This document shows positions 1 through 7,396 of a DNA stretch of 8,036 nucleotides, piece by piece. A program made the translations under genes and the position numbers. The notes under the pieces are model-generated. The model saw only the letters and a program-made list of their open reading frames with translations. It had not been told where the DNA came from and ran no database searches. Within the stretch, counting starts at the first letter, position 1, and every line of letters begins with the position of its first letter. Source of the DNA: Syntrophomonadaceae bacterium (GTDB lineage: Bacteria; Bacillota; Dethiobacteria; DTU022); NCBI GenBank assembly GCA_003564055.1, contig PWSG01000176.1:1-8036 (forward strand), written 5' to 3'.

Positions 1-317
1 AAGCCGTTGATATCGGCCCGGAAACTGCAGCCATTTTTTGCGGTTATCTCGAAGAGTCGGCAGTGGTTGTATGGAACGGCCCCCTGGGTGTATTCGAAGT
101 GCCTCCATTTGACAACGGTACTGAAGTTGTTGCCCAGGCTATCGCTCAAAGCAGTGCCTATTCGGTAGTCGGTGGGGGCGACCTGGTCGCTGCTCTGCAG
201 GAGCTAAATCTTTCTGACTATATGAGCTTTATTTCAACCGGAGGCGGAGCCACCCTCGAATTTTGGGAAGGCAAAGAGCTTCCAGGAATATCTGTATTAC
301 AAAATAAAGCAGACTGA
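1..317 (+). CDS. pgk: Phosphoglycerate kinase, C-terminal part (5' end outside window)
   Basis: Phosphoglycerate kinase transfers the acyl phosphate of 1,3-bisphosphoglycerate to ADP, giving 3-phosphoglycerate and ATP in the cytosol. Only the last 104 codons are present; the frame is open from base 3 and ends at a TGA at 315-317. What is seen is the nucleotide-binding C-terminal lobe: DIGP near the left edge, VVWNGPLGVFE (codons from base 66), a GGGD glycine loop (codons 171-182) and the near-terminal STGGGATLEFWEGKELPG signature, all in family order. The residue after GGGD is Leu rather than the Ser or Thr I would expect in most family members. No fusion to TPI exists, because the frame stops normally. 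It is followed by tpiA after a 195-base spacer, and a gap gene would be expected upstream. Family identity is near certain. Confidence 0.97.
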   Translation, partial: AVDIGPETAAIFCGYLEESAVVVWNGPLGVFEVPPFDNGTEVVAQAIAQSSAYSVVGGGDLVAALQELNLSDYMSFISTGGGATLEFWEGKELPGISVLQNKAD

Positions 318-512
318 CCTGAAAGAAGGAATCCAGGGCACTGTCAATAATATCTGTTTTTACTAATTAAGATCACGCTTGTTAGCAAAGCAGCTGATAT
401 ATCCGGGATTTTGCCCGCAGGATTTTATCCCTGCCCGGGTAACCGCATACGCAGGCCGAAAGAGAGAACTCTATTTCCCTGGTCTTTGGCGGACTATAAG
501 GGGGTTATTATT
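318..512 (+). promoter_or_regulatory. Long pgk-tpiA spacer with potential RNA hairpins
   Basis: This 195-base stretch holds no credible gene. It is much longer than the 2- and 17-base gaps elsewhere in the glycolytic cluster. Its right half can fold. GCAGG (417-421) pairs with CCTGC (430-434), and CCGGG (403-407) can pair with CCCGG (434-438) as an outer arm that competes for C434. A second arm pairs GCC/AAAGA (455-463, one bulged G) with TCTTTGGC (483-490), ending 8 bases before the tpiA SD. No T-tract follows either hairpin, so these are not standard intrinsic terminators. I see no convincing sigma-A promoter. The sequence supports a structured intergenic leader or an mRNA processing site; any regulatory role is inference. 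Confidence 0.4.
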
Positions 513-1274
513 TTGGATTTAATTATTGCCGCAAACTGGAAGATGCATAAAACAAATGCTGAGACTGTTCAGTTTTGCAGTGTTATCCGCCAGTTCGAAG
601 ACGATTTTAGGGGGGTCGAAGTTTTAATATGTCCCCCGTTTACAGCTCTTTCAGCTGCTGAGTCGGCCCTGAAAGGCAGCTCAATTAGGCTTGGGGCTCA
701 GAACATGCACTGGGAAGCGCAGGGAGCCAGGACAGGAGAAATATCTGCATCCATGCTGCTTGAGCTGCGAGTTGGATATGTTATTATAGGCCATTCTGAG
801 CGCCGCCACCTGATGGGAGAAGATGATAACCAGGTGAGAAATAAAATCGGGACTGCCCTCGAAAATGGACTCAAGCCTATTCTTTGTGTCGGTGAAACAG
901 AGAAAGAGCGGGAGCAGGGGGCTACTGAAGAAGTTATTAAAAAACAGCTTTCAGGGGCGCTGGAAGGTCATGCTCCGCAGGATCTTTACAACCTGGTTGT
1001 AGCTTACGAACCGGTTTGGGCAATTGGCACAGGAAAAGCCGCCTCTGCCGAAGATGCAGATAGTGCGGCACAACTAATTCGAAACTTTTTTCGGGATAAA
1101 TTTGATGCAGGAGCAGCAGATAGCCTGCGCATTCAATACGGTGGCAGCGTGAAAGCTGAAAATATTGACTCCTTCGTAGGGCTGTCTTCGGTGCAGGGTG
1201 CTTTAGTAGGGGGTGCGAGTCTTGAAGTCAATACCTTTAGCTCGCTTATCCAGGCGGCCCGAAAGGCGGTATAA
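513..1274 (+). CDS. tpiA: Triose-phosphate isomerase
   Basis: TPI interconverts dihydroxyacetone phosphate and glyceraldehyde 3-phosphate, as a cytosolic (beta/alpha)8 barrel that is usually a dimer. The 253-residue product has the normal family length. The catalytic set is complete: N8 and K10 in AANWKM, H94 in GHSERR, and E166 in YEPVWAIGTGK, which also forms the flexible lid loop. The phosphate-binding YGGSV (209-213) and LVGGASL (231-237) near the C-terminus are intact. The frame is open back to a TTG at 411, but the extra 34 residues match nothing in the family. The TTG at 513 puts AANWK in its usual place and has an SD, AAGGGGG (498-504), 8 bases upstream. The gene lies between pgk and gpmI, and its TAA is 2 bases from the gpmI start, suggesting coupled translation. 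Confidence 0.97.
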   Translation: MDLIIAANWKMHKTNAETVQFCSVIRQFEDDFRGVEVLICPPFTALSAAESALKGSSIRLGAQNMHWEAQGARTGEISASMLLELRVGYVIIGHSERRHLMGEDDNQVRNKIGTALENGLKPILCVGETEKEREQGATEEVIKKQLSGALEGHAPQDLYNLVVAYEPVWAIGTGKAASAEDADSAAQLIRNFFRDKFDAGAADSLRIQYGGSVKAENIDSFVGLSSVQGALVGGASLEVNTFSSLIQAARKAV

Positions 1275-1276
1275 GC

Positions 1277-2806
1277 TTGAATAAAGTTCTACTGGTTATT
1301 CTTGATGGCTGGGGCTGCAGTAAGAAAGAAAAAGGCAACGCAATCCTTCAGGCCAGCACTCCGAATATGGATAGTTTTTATAAAGAATATCCCAGCGCAC
1401 TTCTTGATGCTTCAGGTGAAGCAGTCGGATTGCCGCCGGGGCAAATGGGTAATTCAGAAGTTGGCCACCTTAATCTTGGCGCCGGGCGGATTGTCTACCA
1501 GGAATTAACCAGGATCGGACAGTGTATTGAATCCGGCGAGTTCTATGAAAATCCTGTTCTTCTGGAAGCCATGGTGAAGGTCAGGCAGAATGATAGCTCT
1601 TTGCACTTAGTTGGCCTTGTTTCAGACGGTGGTGTGCACAGCCATTTTGATCACCTGCTTGCTCTTCTTGAAATGTCCCGCCGTAAAAAGGTTAAAAAGG
1701 TTTTTGTCCATGCCATTCTTGACGGGCGGGACACTATACCTTACGGTGCTAAACCGTTTCTAAATAAGCTGTACCAGTTGAGCAGGGATAATAAGAACGG
1801 GTACGTGGCTACAATATGCGGTCGTTATTATGCCATGGATCGTGATCAGCGTTGGGATAGGGTTGAGCGGGCATATCTGGCTTATACACGCGGAGAAGGC
1901 TATAAAGCAACAGATCCCCTGGAAGCTTTGGAAACTGCTTATTCCCGCGGAGAATCAGATGAATTTGTCCAGCCCACAATAATAGTTGATCAGGCTGGAA
2001 AGCCTTTAACGACTGTCTGTTCGGAAGACAGCATAATATTTTTCAATTTCAGGCCGGACCGGACCCGGCAGATTACCCAGGCTCTCGCAGAAGATAACTT
2101 TTCTCACTTTAGCCGCGGCTCGAATCCTTCGCTGCCTCACCTGGCTACTATGACCGAATATAATCGTGAACTTCCGCTTCCGGCCGCTTTTACCCTGGAT
2201 GACCTGGAAATGACCATTGGTGAAGTTTACGCCCGTAAAAACCTGACCCAGGTAAGAATAGCCGAGACAGAAAAATATGCACATGTTACATTTTTCTTCA
2301 GCGGTGGGCGGGAAAAACCATTTTCCGGGGAAAACAGAATTATGGTCCCGTCGCCGCATGTGAAAACCTACGATCTTCAGCCGGAGATGAGCGCACCTGA
2401 ACTTACCGCACAAATTATTGATACGGTAAAAAAAGACCAGCATCATTTAATTATTGCTAACTATGCCAATGCTGATATGGTTGGGCACACCGGGGTTATC
2501 GAGGCTGCCATAAAGGCTGTCGAGGCAGTAGACAATGGAGTTGGAGAGATTGCGAAAGCAGCCTATAAACGCGGCTGGCATTTCCTGATTTGTGCCGACC
2601 ACGGCAACGCCGAAGAGATGAAAGACGGAACCGGAGAAACCTTAACTGCTCACAGTGCTAACCCGGTGCCGTTTTTACTTCTAAGTGCAAATAAATATGC
2701 TTTGCGTCAACAGGGTATTCTTGCCGATGTTGCCCCGACAGTTTTAGAGCTGGCCGGTATTGAAGTTCCACCTGAGATGACCGGAAAAAGCATGCTGGTT
2801 AAATAG
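1277..2806 (+). CDS. gpmI: 2,3-bisphosphoglycerate-independent phosphoglycerate mutase
   Basis: This enzyme converts 3-phosphoglycerate to 2-phosphoglycerate through a phosphoserine intermediate. It is the Mn-dependent iPGM of the alkaline phosphatase superfamily, common in Firmicutes, and unrelated to the cofactor-dependent GpmA. The 509-residue product is full length. Visible active-site residues are D10 in ILDGWG, nucleophile S60 in [18 protein letters not shown]400 and H404 in [11 protein letters not shown]441 and H442 in ADHGN, and H459 in TAHS, giving the complete two-metal set. The inserted transferase domain shows VSDGGVHSH (115-123), LDGRDT (148-153), GRYYAMDRD (182-190) and FRPDR (258-262). 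The start is TTG, 2 bases after the tpiA stop. The SD AAAGGCGG (1262-1269) lies inside the end of tpiA with 7-base spacing, and the next in-frame features fit this start. Its product feeds eno directly downstream. Confidence 0.97.
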   Translation: MNKVLLVILDGWGCSKKEKGNAILQASTPNMDSFYKEYPSALLDASGEAVGLPPGQMGNSEVGHLNLGAGRIVYQELTRIGQCIESGEFYENPVLLEAMVKVRQNDSSLHLVGLVSDGGVHSHFDHLLALLEMSRRKKVKKVFVHAILDGRDTIPYGAKPFLNKLYQLSRDNKNGYVATICGRYYAMDRDQRWDRVERAYLAYTRGEGYKATDPLEALETAYSRGESDEFVQPTIIVDQAGKPLTTVCSEDSIIFFNFRPDRTRQITQALAEDNFSHFSRGSNPSLPHLATMTEYNRELPLPAAFTLDDLEMTIGEVYARKNLTQVRIAETEKYAHVTFFFSGGREKPFSGENRIMVPSPHVKTYDLQPEMSAPELTAQIIDTVKKDQHHLIIANYANADMVGHTGVIEAAIKAVEAVDNGVGEIAKAAYKRGWHFLICADHGNAEEMKDGTGETLTAHSANPVPFLLLSANKYALRQQGILADVAPTVLELAGIEVPPEMTGKSMLVK

Positions 2807-2810
2807 CAAG

Positions 2811-2817
2811 AGGAGGG
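2811..2817 (+). promoter_or_regulatory. Strong Shine-Dalgarno site of eno
   Basis: AGGAGGG lies 6 bases before the eno ATG, in the 17-base gap after gpmI. It is the strongest SD in the glycolytic block and fixes the eno start. By contrast, the TTG-started genes upstream have SDs with a G or C in place of the central A. Confidence 0.85.
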
Positions 2818-2823
2818 AGTAAA

Positions 2824-4098
2824 ATGGAAGAGCGGATTCAAGCAGTTAAAGCCAGGGAAATCCTGGACTCAAGGGGTAACCCGACCCTGGAAGTTGATAT
2901 TCAACTGCTGGGAGGCTGGTCGGGACGTGCTGCTGTGCCTTCCGGGGCCTCAACCGGGGCCTTCGAAGCAGTTGAACTGCGTGACGGAGATGAAGAGCGT
3001 TACCTGGGCAAAGGTGTTAAGTCAGCTGTGCGTCATATTAATGAAATCCTGGCCCCTGAATTATGTGATCAAAACGTACTTGAGCAAAAGGGTCTTGATC
3101 GCCTGATGATAGAACTGGATGGAACTGATAATAAATCAAGGATTGGGGCTAATGCAATATTAGGGGTATCGCTGGCTGCAGCACGAGCAGCTTCAGCAAT
3201 GCTGGACCTGCCTCTTTACCGTTATATTGGAGGTCTCGGCGCTTTCACCTTGCCGGTTCCTTTCATGAATATTTTAAATGGTGGAGAGCATGCTGACAAC
3301 AACATGGACATCCAGGAATTTATGATTGTCCCGCTGGGCGCGGGTTCATTTTCCTCTGCCCTCCAAATGGGAACGGAAGTATTCCATCACCTTAAAAAAA
3401 TATTACAGGCACGCAATCTTAATACAAACGTTGGCGATGAAGGAGGTTTCGCTCCCAACCTGGAATCGAGCGAAGCGGCGCTGGAAGTGATTATAGAGGC
3501 TATAGAAACGGCCGGTTACAAGCCGGGTGAAGAAATTGGACTGGCGCTTGATGCCGCAGCAAGCGAGTTCTATCATGACGGTTCTTATCACCTTGAAGGT
3601 AAATCTTATTCGGCTGCAGAACTGACCGATTACTATCTAAAACTGTCCAGGCGTTTTCCCCTGGTTAGCATTGAAGACGGACTTGATGAGGACGACTGGG
3701 CGGGATGGAAAACAATGACCGAAATGATGGGTCGTGAGACCATGCTTATTGGCGATGATCTGTTTGTAACAAATTCCAGGCGGCTTAAAAAAGGCATTGA
3801 TTCATCAACCGCCAATTCAATACTAATTAAGCTGAACCAGATTGGCACCTTAAGTGAAACCCTGGACACAATGGATATGGCTCGTCGCGCGGGGTACAGC
3901 TGCATGATATCACACCGCTCGGGTGAAACGGCAGACAGTTTTATAGCCGATCTTGCAGTTGGAACCAATTCCGGAATGATTAAGACGGGTGCACCTTCCC
4001 GCGTTGATCGGGTAGAAAAGTATAACCAGCTTTTACGAATTGAAGAACAGCTGGGTCGTTTTGCCTGCTACGCGGGGGAAATGGTAAAAAAACTTTAA
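2824..4098 (+). CDS. eno: Enolase (phosphopyruvate hydratase)
   Basis: Enolase dehydrates 2-phosphoglycerate to phosphoenolpyruvate, using Mg2+, in the cytosol; in many bacteria it also binds the RNA degradosome. The 424-residue product is of normal length. The N-terminal cap domain carries [11 protein letters not shown] (11-21) and the mobile loop SGASTG (40-45). The barrel domain has H156 in NGGEHADN, E206 in GDEGGFAP (catalytic acid/base), metal ligands D243, E284 (SIEDGL) and D311 (GDDLFVTN), the catalytic base K336 in [16 protein letters not shown] (364-369) and K387 in IKTGAPSR. No key residue is missing. The ATG start follows a strong SD. It completes the pgk-tpiA-gpmI-eno run and is probably cotranscribed with gpmI. 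No classical terminator follows it; only the bulged hairpin at 4102-4137 is seen. Confidence 0.98.
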   Translation: MEERIQAVKAREILDSRGNPTLEVDIQLLGGWSGRAAVPSGASTGAFEAVELRDGDEERYLGKGVKSAVRHINEILAPELCDQNVLEQKGLDRLMIELDGTDNKSRIGANAILGVSLAAARAASAMLDLPLYRYIGGLGAFTLPVPFMNILNGGEHADNNMDIQEFMIVPLGAGSFSSALQMGTEVFHHLKKILQARNLNTNVGDEGGFAPNLESSEAALEVIIEAIETAGYKPGEEIGLALDAAASEFYHDGSYHLEGKSYSAAELTDYYLKLSRRFPLVSIEDGLDEDDWAGWKTMTEMMGRETMLIGDDLFVTNSRRLKKGIDSSTANSILIKLNQIGTLSETLDTMDMARRAGYSCMISHRSGETADSFIADLAVGTNSGMIKTGAPSRVDRVEKYNQLLRIEEQLGRFACYAGEMVKKL

Positions 4099-4101
4099 AA
4101 C

Positions 4102-4137
4102 CAGGTTAAAATAAGCTTTATCTATTTTACAAACCTG
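4102..4137 (+). repeat. Bulged inverted repeat after eno, overlapping the secG -35
   Basis: CAGGTT-AAAATA (4102-4113) is complementary to TATTTT (4123-4128) and AACCTG (4132-4137), with a 3-base bulge (ACA, 4129-4131) and a 9-base loop. This gives up to 12 base pairs. It starts 3 bases after the eno stop codon. No T-run follows, so it is not a canonical Rho-independent terminator. Its right arm contains the secG -35 hexamer (4126-4131). It could be a 3'-end RNA hairpin for eno, an operator for the secG promoter, or chance in AT-rich DNA. Confidence 0.45.
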
Positions 4138-4154
4138 CAGTTATGTGTTAAAAT
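4126..4154 (+). promoter_or_regulatory. Predicted sigma-A promoter for secG (extended -10)
   Basis: TTTACA (4126-4131) and TAAAAT (4149-4154) are separated by exactly 17 bases. The -10 is preceded by TG plus one base (4146-4148), an extended -10 element. Each hexamer matches consensus at 5 of 6 positions. Transcription would start near 4161, giving a leader of about 41 bases before the secG GTG. It would let secG be expressed independently of the glycolytic genes. Confidence 0.65.
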
Positions 4155-4201
4155 ATGACAAGCTAAAGTTAGTATTGATTGTTTAATGGAGGTAGTTGCT
4201 C

Positions 4202-4426
4202 GTGTTGGAAACAGTATTGACAATTATATACCTTGTAGTTTGCCTTGTTCTTATCGCCAGCGTGCTTTTGCAATCTGGTCGCAGTGCCGGTCTGGGGGCC
4301 ATTGCCGGTGGCGCGCAATCACTGGTTGGTAAAAAGAAAGGGCTGGATGAAAAGCTATCCAAGGTGACCACCTTTGTGGCCGTAGGTTTTATGCTTTTTA
4401 CAATTGTCCTTGTAGTGATTAACTAA
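4202..4426 (+). CDS. secG: Preprotein translocase subunit SecG
   Basis: SecG is the small membrane subunit of the SecYEG protein-export channel, where it aids SecA-driven translocation. The 74-residue product is of the usual size. It has a first membrane helix (about residues 3-23), the conserved cytoplasmic loop LLQSGRSAGLGAIAGGA (22-38), a basic stretch KKKGLDEKLSK (44-54) and a second membrane helix (about 55-73). An in-frame TTG at 4196 is only 2 bases from the SD GGAGGT (4188-4193). The GTG at 4202, 8 bases away, is therefore the better start. In Firmicutes secG commonly precedes rnr, smpB and ssrA, as here. It has its own promoter and a terminator behind it, so it may form a single-gene transcription unit. 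Confidence 0.95.
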   Translation: MLETVLTIIYLVVCLVLIASVLLQSGRSAGLGAIAGGAQSLVGKKKGLDEKLSKVTTFVAVGFMLFTIVLVVIN

Positions 4427-4455
4427 TAACTTTTACTTAGCCACATGTTCAACAG

Positions 4456-4486
4456 GCAGGGGCTGCTTTTAGCTACCCTGCTTTTT
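4456..4486 (+). terminator. Rho-independent terminator after secG
   Basis: GCAGGG (4456-4461) pairs with CCCTGC (4476-4481). The stem is extended inward by GCT (4462-4464) with AGC (4471-4473), leaving a 2-base bulge and a 6-base loop. A run of five T (4482-4486), then AATTT, follows directly. It lies 30 bases after the secG stop and is the clearest terminator in the window. Confidence 0.85.
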
Positions 4487-4513
4487 AATTTAGAAGAGCT
4501 TTTATCTTATAAT
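4485..4513 (+). promoter_or_regulatory. Possible rnr promoter with perfect -10
   Basis: TATAAT at 4508-4513 matches the sigma-A -10 consensus exactly. The hexamer 17 bases upstream, TTAATT (4485-4490), is a poor -35 and overlaps the T-tract of the secG terminator. No TG extension precedes the -10. Placement between a terminator and rnr supports a real promoter, perhaps weak or activator-dependent. Transcription would begin near 4520, about 40 bases before the rnr start. Confidence 0.5.
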
Positions 4514-4526
4514 TGCCCTGAGGGCA
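4514..4526 (+). repeat. Small perfect inverted repeat at the predicted rnr transcription start
   Basis: TGCCC-TGA-GGGCA is a perfect 5-base inverted repeat with a 3-base centre, immediately after the -10 box. It could be a 5'-end RNA hairpin that protects or destabilises the rnr mRNA, or a protein-binding site. At this length chance is possible. Confidence 0.4.
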
Positions 4527-4559
4527 TGGTTTAAAAAAGCTAAGGGGTTGTGTTTTAAG

Positions 4560-6734
4560 TTGAAAAAACGAAAAAATGTATCTGTCCAACTGAGGGACAA
4601 AATAGTACAGCTTTTGAAAGAGAAAAAGCAAAAAGCGCTTACCCTGCCCCAGCTTCTAAGCGCTCTAAATATGCAAAAGCATGATAAGAATATTCTGCTC
4701 GATGAAATGAAAAAAATGCAGCAGGAAGGTCTCCTGGTCAGGACGGGCAGTGGTCGTTACGGGCTGCCTGAAAGGCTTGGCTACATGACCGGGGTGCTTC
4801 AGGGCAACCGGCGCGGTTTTGCTTTCCTGCGTCCCGATCGGCAGGATGAAGATATATTTATCAGTGCGGGAAACCTGAAAGATGCCGCCCACGGAGACAG
4901 GGTTGTCGTTCGCCTTGATCAGAAAAGAGGCAAACGGCGCAGGGAAGGTACTGTCATGGGCATACTCAAACGGGGCCAAAGGCGTTTGGTTGGAACGCTG
5001 CGCCGTGAAGGAAATAAGTATTATGTCACCCCTGATGATGAGCGTTTTCCCGGAGATGTTCAGGCTACACTAAAAAACATGAAACATATACAAAGCGGGG
5101 ATAAAGTTGTCGTTGAGGTCGACGAGTGGGGGCGCGGCAGGAAGCCTTCCAGGGGCAAGGTTGTTGAACATATTGGAACACCCGGCAACATCCAGACAGA
5201 ACGATTAACCTTTAAGCATCGCTTTGAATTACCGGGAGAGCATCCTCCCCCTGTTTTAAAAGAAGTTGATACTCTACCCGGCGAAGAAAACATTGCGCGC
5301 GTGCTGGAAGAACCGGACAGGACGGATCTGCGTAACCTGAAAATGGTTACCATTGATGATGAGACAGCCCGCGATTTCGATGATGCCGTTTCTATTGAAG
5401 AGATAAGTGGCGGCGGTTATCGGCTTGGTGTCCATATTGCCGATGTTTCTCATTATGTTCGTGAAGGCAAGCCCCTTGATCGAGAAGCGTTGAAGAGAGG
5501 AACCAGCATTTATCTTGTTGATCGGGTTATCCATATGCTTCCTCCGGCACTGTCAGAAAACCTGTGTAGTTTGCAGGCAGGCAAAGACCGCCTGGCGGTT
5601 AGTGTGCTCATGGATATTGATTCACGGGGCGATTTAATAGACGCTCAGTTTTCTCCCAGCTTGATCAAAGTAACCGAGCGCTTAACTTACCAGCAGGTTG
5701 AAGCCTATTTTTCAGGAGATGATGGCAGCAAACTCTTTGCAGATGAATCCTTGCCTGAAATGCTCGATCAAATGGAAAAGCTTTCCGGAGTGCTGCTTAA
5801 AAGGCGGATGGCCCGCGGCACCCTGGATCTTGACTTACCGGAGGCGCGGATTGAAATTGATGACGAAGGGGTTCCCCTATCGATAAATAAACGCACCATG
5901 GGTCGATCTGAATCTTTAATTGAAGAGTTCATGATTTATTGCAACGAAACAGTAGCTGAATATTTAAATGACCGGAAAATCCCCTGTCTTTACCGTGTAC
6001 ACGCTGTTCCCCTGGAAGAAAAGCTCATATCTTTAAGGGAGACACTGACCCTGATGAATGTTAAAGCGGCTAAGAAGATCAAGGTTCTCAAGCCCAAACA
6101 TCTTAAAGGCCTGCTGGAACAAACCAGGGGGGAGCCAACAGAACGACTGGTTCGGTACCTGGTGCTGCGTTCACTGCCCCAGGCTCACTACAGCGCTCGC
6201 AATGAAGGGCATTTTGGCCTGGCGTCAAAATGTTACTGTCATTTTACTTCACCGATCAGGCGTTACCCCGACCTGGTGGTGCACCGACTTTTGAAGCAGC
6301 AGGTTACAGGTGGAGGATTATCAGCGGAGAAAAAGAAGCGTTTTGAATCACGTTTGCCGGGTATTGCTGTTCAATCTTCTGAAAGGGAACGAGCCGCTAT
6401 TGATGCGGAACGAGCCAGTATCGATATGAAAAAAGCACAGTACATGGAGCAAAAGCTGGGTGAAGAATATACTGGCATTATTAACGGGGTTGCCAATTTC
6501 GGTATTTTTGTTGAGCTGGACAATACAGTTGAAGGGATGATCCCGGTCAGTGAACTGGGTGATGATTACTACGTGTATAACGAAAAAGCGGCTTCCCTGG
6601 TTGGAGAAAGGACCCGCCAAACTTACCGGTTAGGTGATACCATCCGGATTCAGGTTGTAAGTGCCAGTCGCGAAGAAGGCAGGGTTACCTTTGGTCCCGC
6701 CCCGCAATTCGAAGGCGAGGTGGCAAGTAAATAA
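4560..6734 (+). CDS. rnr: Ribonuclease R (RNase II/RNB family 3'-5' exoribonuclease)
   Basis: RNase R degrades RNA processively from the 3' end, including structured RNA, rRNA fragments and mRNA released by trans-translation. With the TTG at 4560 the product has 724 residues. Domains in order are an N-terminal winged helix (about 8-66), two cold-shock OB folds (about 73-130 and 141-204), the RNB catalytic domain (about 255-580) and S1 (about 636-712). Catalytic D266, D272, D274 and D275 lie in DDETARDFDDAVS. Y318 is spaced from D274 exactly as I recall Y324 from D280 in E. coli RNase R. HFTSPIRRYPD (561-571) is intact. The start is uncertain: a TTG at 4548 directly abuts the SD AAGGGG (4542-4547), whereas 4560 has a long 12-base spacing. 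The tail after S1 is short and not lysine-rich, unlike the E. coli enzyme. Confidence 0.95.
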   Translation: MKKRKNVSVQLRDKIVQLLKEKKQKALTLPQLLSALNMQKHDKNILLDEMKKMQQEGLLVRTGSGRYGLPERLGYMTGVLQGNRRGFAFLRPDRQDEDIFISAGNLKDAAHGDRVVVRLDQKRGKRRREGTVMGILKRGQRRLVGTLRREGNKYYVTPDDERFPGDVQATLKNMKHIQSGDKVVVEVDEWGRGRKPSRGKVVEHIGTPGNIQTERLTFKHRFELPGEHPPPVLKEVDTLPGEENIARVLEEPDRTDLRNLKMVTIDDETARDFDDAVSIEEISGGGYRLGVHIADVSHYVREGKPLDREALKRGTSIYLVDRVIHMLPPALSENLCSLQAGKDRLAVSVLMDIDSRGDLIDAQFSPSLIKVTERLTYQQVEAYFSGDDGSKLFADESLPEMLDQMEKLSGVLLKRRMARGTLDLDLPEARIEIDDEGVPLSINKRTMGRSESLIEEFMIYCNETVAEYLNDRKIPCLYRVHAVPLEEKLISLRETLTLMNVKAAKKIKVLKPKHLKGLLEQTRGEPTERLVRYLVLRSLPQAHYSARNEGHFGLASKCYCHFTSPIRRYPDLVVHRLLKQQVTGGGLSAEKKKRFESRLPGIAVQSSERERAAIDAERASIDMKKAQYMEQKLGEEYTGIINGVANFGIFVELDNTVEGMIPVSELGDDYYVYNEKAASLVGERTRQTYRLGDTIRIQVVSASREEGRVTFGPAPQFEGEVASK

Positions 6735-6739
6735 CCGCT

Positions 6740-6768
6740 TTGATGTAAACAGTTATATGGTTTATAAT
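6740..6768 (+). promoter_or_regulatory. Predicted sigma-A promoter for the nitroreductase gene
   Basis: TTGATG (6740-6745) and TATAAT (6763-6768) are separated by 17 bases. The -10 is perfect and the -35 matches at 4 of 6 positions. It starts 6 bases after the rnr stop. Transcription would begin near 6775, giving a leader of about 54 bases. No terminator is seen between this point and ssrA, so the transcript could continue into smpB and ssrA. Confidence 0.65.
6746..6764 (+). repeat. Inverted repeat within the promoter spacer
   Basis: TAAAC (6746-6750) and GTTTA (6760-6764) form an inverted repeat with a 9-base centre. It occupies the spacer between -35 and -10 and runs into the -10 box. Position suits a repressor operator, but the arms are short and AT-rich, and I recognise no known regulator site. 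Confidence 0.25.
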
Positions 6769-6828
6769 AGCTGCATTTCATTTTTATTGGTGGCTTTTCT
6801 AACATATATTATGCGAGGAGGTTTTTTC

Positions 6829-7365
6829 ATGGATCTTTATGAAGCTTTACAAAGCAGGCGAAGCGTTCGTAAATACAAGCCAGATCCTGTCCCAGAGGAT
6901 AAACTACAAAACCTTATGAATGCGGCCCGAATTGCACCTTCCTGGAGTAACCGTCAGTGCTGGAAGTTCATTGTTGTCCGTGACAGGGAAAGGAAAAAAC
7001 AGCTGGCCGAAAGTATGCCCGAAAAAAACCCGGCCAGGAAAGCGGTTGCAGAAACAGCACCGGTAGTCATAGTGCTGTGTGCAGATCCGAAGGCTTCTGG
7101 TAAACAGGATGGCAAAGATTATTATCTTCTGGACGCCGGTTTGGCCATGCAGCAGTTAATGCTGGCTGCTCATGCCGAAGGTTTTGGCACCTGCTGGATT
7201 GCCTGGTTTGATGAAGCAAAAGCAAAGGAAGCTTGCTCTGTACCGAAAGATCAAAGGATTGTCGGTCTGACACCACTCGGGGTTCCGGAAAAACAGCCTT
7301 CCGAAAAGCCCCGCAAGGATTTAAGCGAGATTGTTTATGCCGAGCAATGGGGCAAACCACTCTAA
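6829..7365 (+). CDS. Nitroreductase-family FMN-dependent oxidoreductase
   Basis: The 178-residue product belongs to the nitroreductase superfamily: FMN-containing, usually dimeric, NAD(P)H-dependent cytosolic enzymes. Seen in the sequence are the N-terminal RRSVRKY (10-16), a typical FMN-phosphate contact, and [12 protein letters not shown] (36-47), matching the family APS-x-x-N-x-Q-x-W pattern. Also present are [18 protein letters not shown] (101-118), [11 protein letters not shown] (120-130) and a C-terminal [11 protein letters not shown] turn (148-157), as in compact clostridial members. The ATG at 6829 has a strong SD, AGGAGG (6816-6821), 7 bases away; the frame is open further upstream but that part overlaps rnr. 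Substrate cannot be deduced, as the family covers nitroaromatic, flavin, quinone and other reductions. The gene interrupts the usual rnr-smpB pair and has its own promoter. Confidence 0.9.
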   Translation: MDLYEALQSRRSVRKYKPDPVPEDKLQNLMNAARIAPSWSNRQCWKFIVVRDRERKKQLAESMPEKNPARKAVAETAPVVIVLCADPKASGKQDGKDYYLLDAGLAMQQLMLAAHAEGFGTCWIAWFDEAKAKEACSVPKDQRIVGLTPLGVPEKQPSEKPRKDLSEIVYAEQWGKPL

Positions 7366-7396
7366 TGTTTTAATTAGAACGGCGGGATTAAGAACA

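Noticed and set aside
341..369. Possible promoter before tpiA (CTGTCA and TAATTA, spacing 17)
   Set aside because: The -10 matches consensus poorly and no extended -10 is present. TTGTTA (379-384) likewise has no partner at a workable distance.
411..512. Possible 34-residue N-terminal extension of TPI from an upstream TTG
   Set aside because: The extension resembles no TPI N-terminus, has no SD at 411, and the TTG at 513 has a well-placed SD and gives the normal 253-residue length.
2006..2446. Minus-strand open frame of 146 codons inside gpmI
   Set aside because: It is opposite a fully conserved gpmI coding region, has no recognisable family features, and is best explained as a shadow frame.
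3633..3968. Minus-strand open frame of 111 codons inside eno
   Set aside because: It lies opposite conserved enolase active-site regions, and its translation shows no domain or motif.
6661..6828. Upstream extension of the nitroreductase frame, including a hydrophobic stretch
   Set aside because: It overlaps the end of rnr and the promoter region. The ATG at 6829 has a strong SD and gives the standard family N-terminus, so no signal or membrane segment is claimed.
7331..7366. Possible smpB promoter near the end of the nitroreductase gene (TCTAAT at 7361-7366)
   Set aside because: The -10-like hexamer is good, but no -35 exists at 16-18 bases, and the only TTG-type hexamer is 24 bases away.
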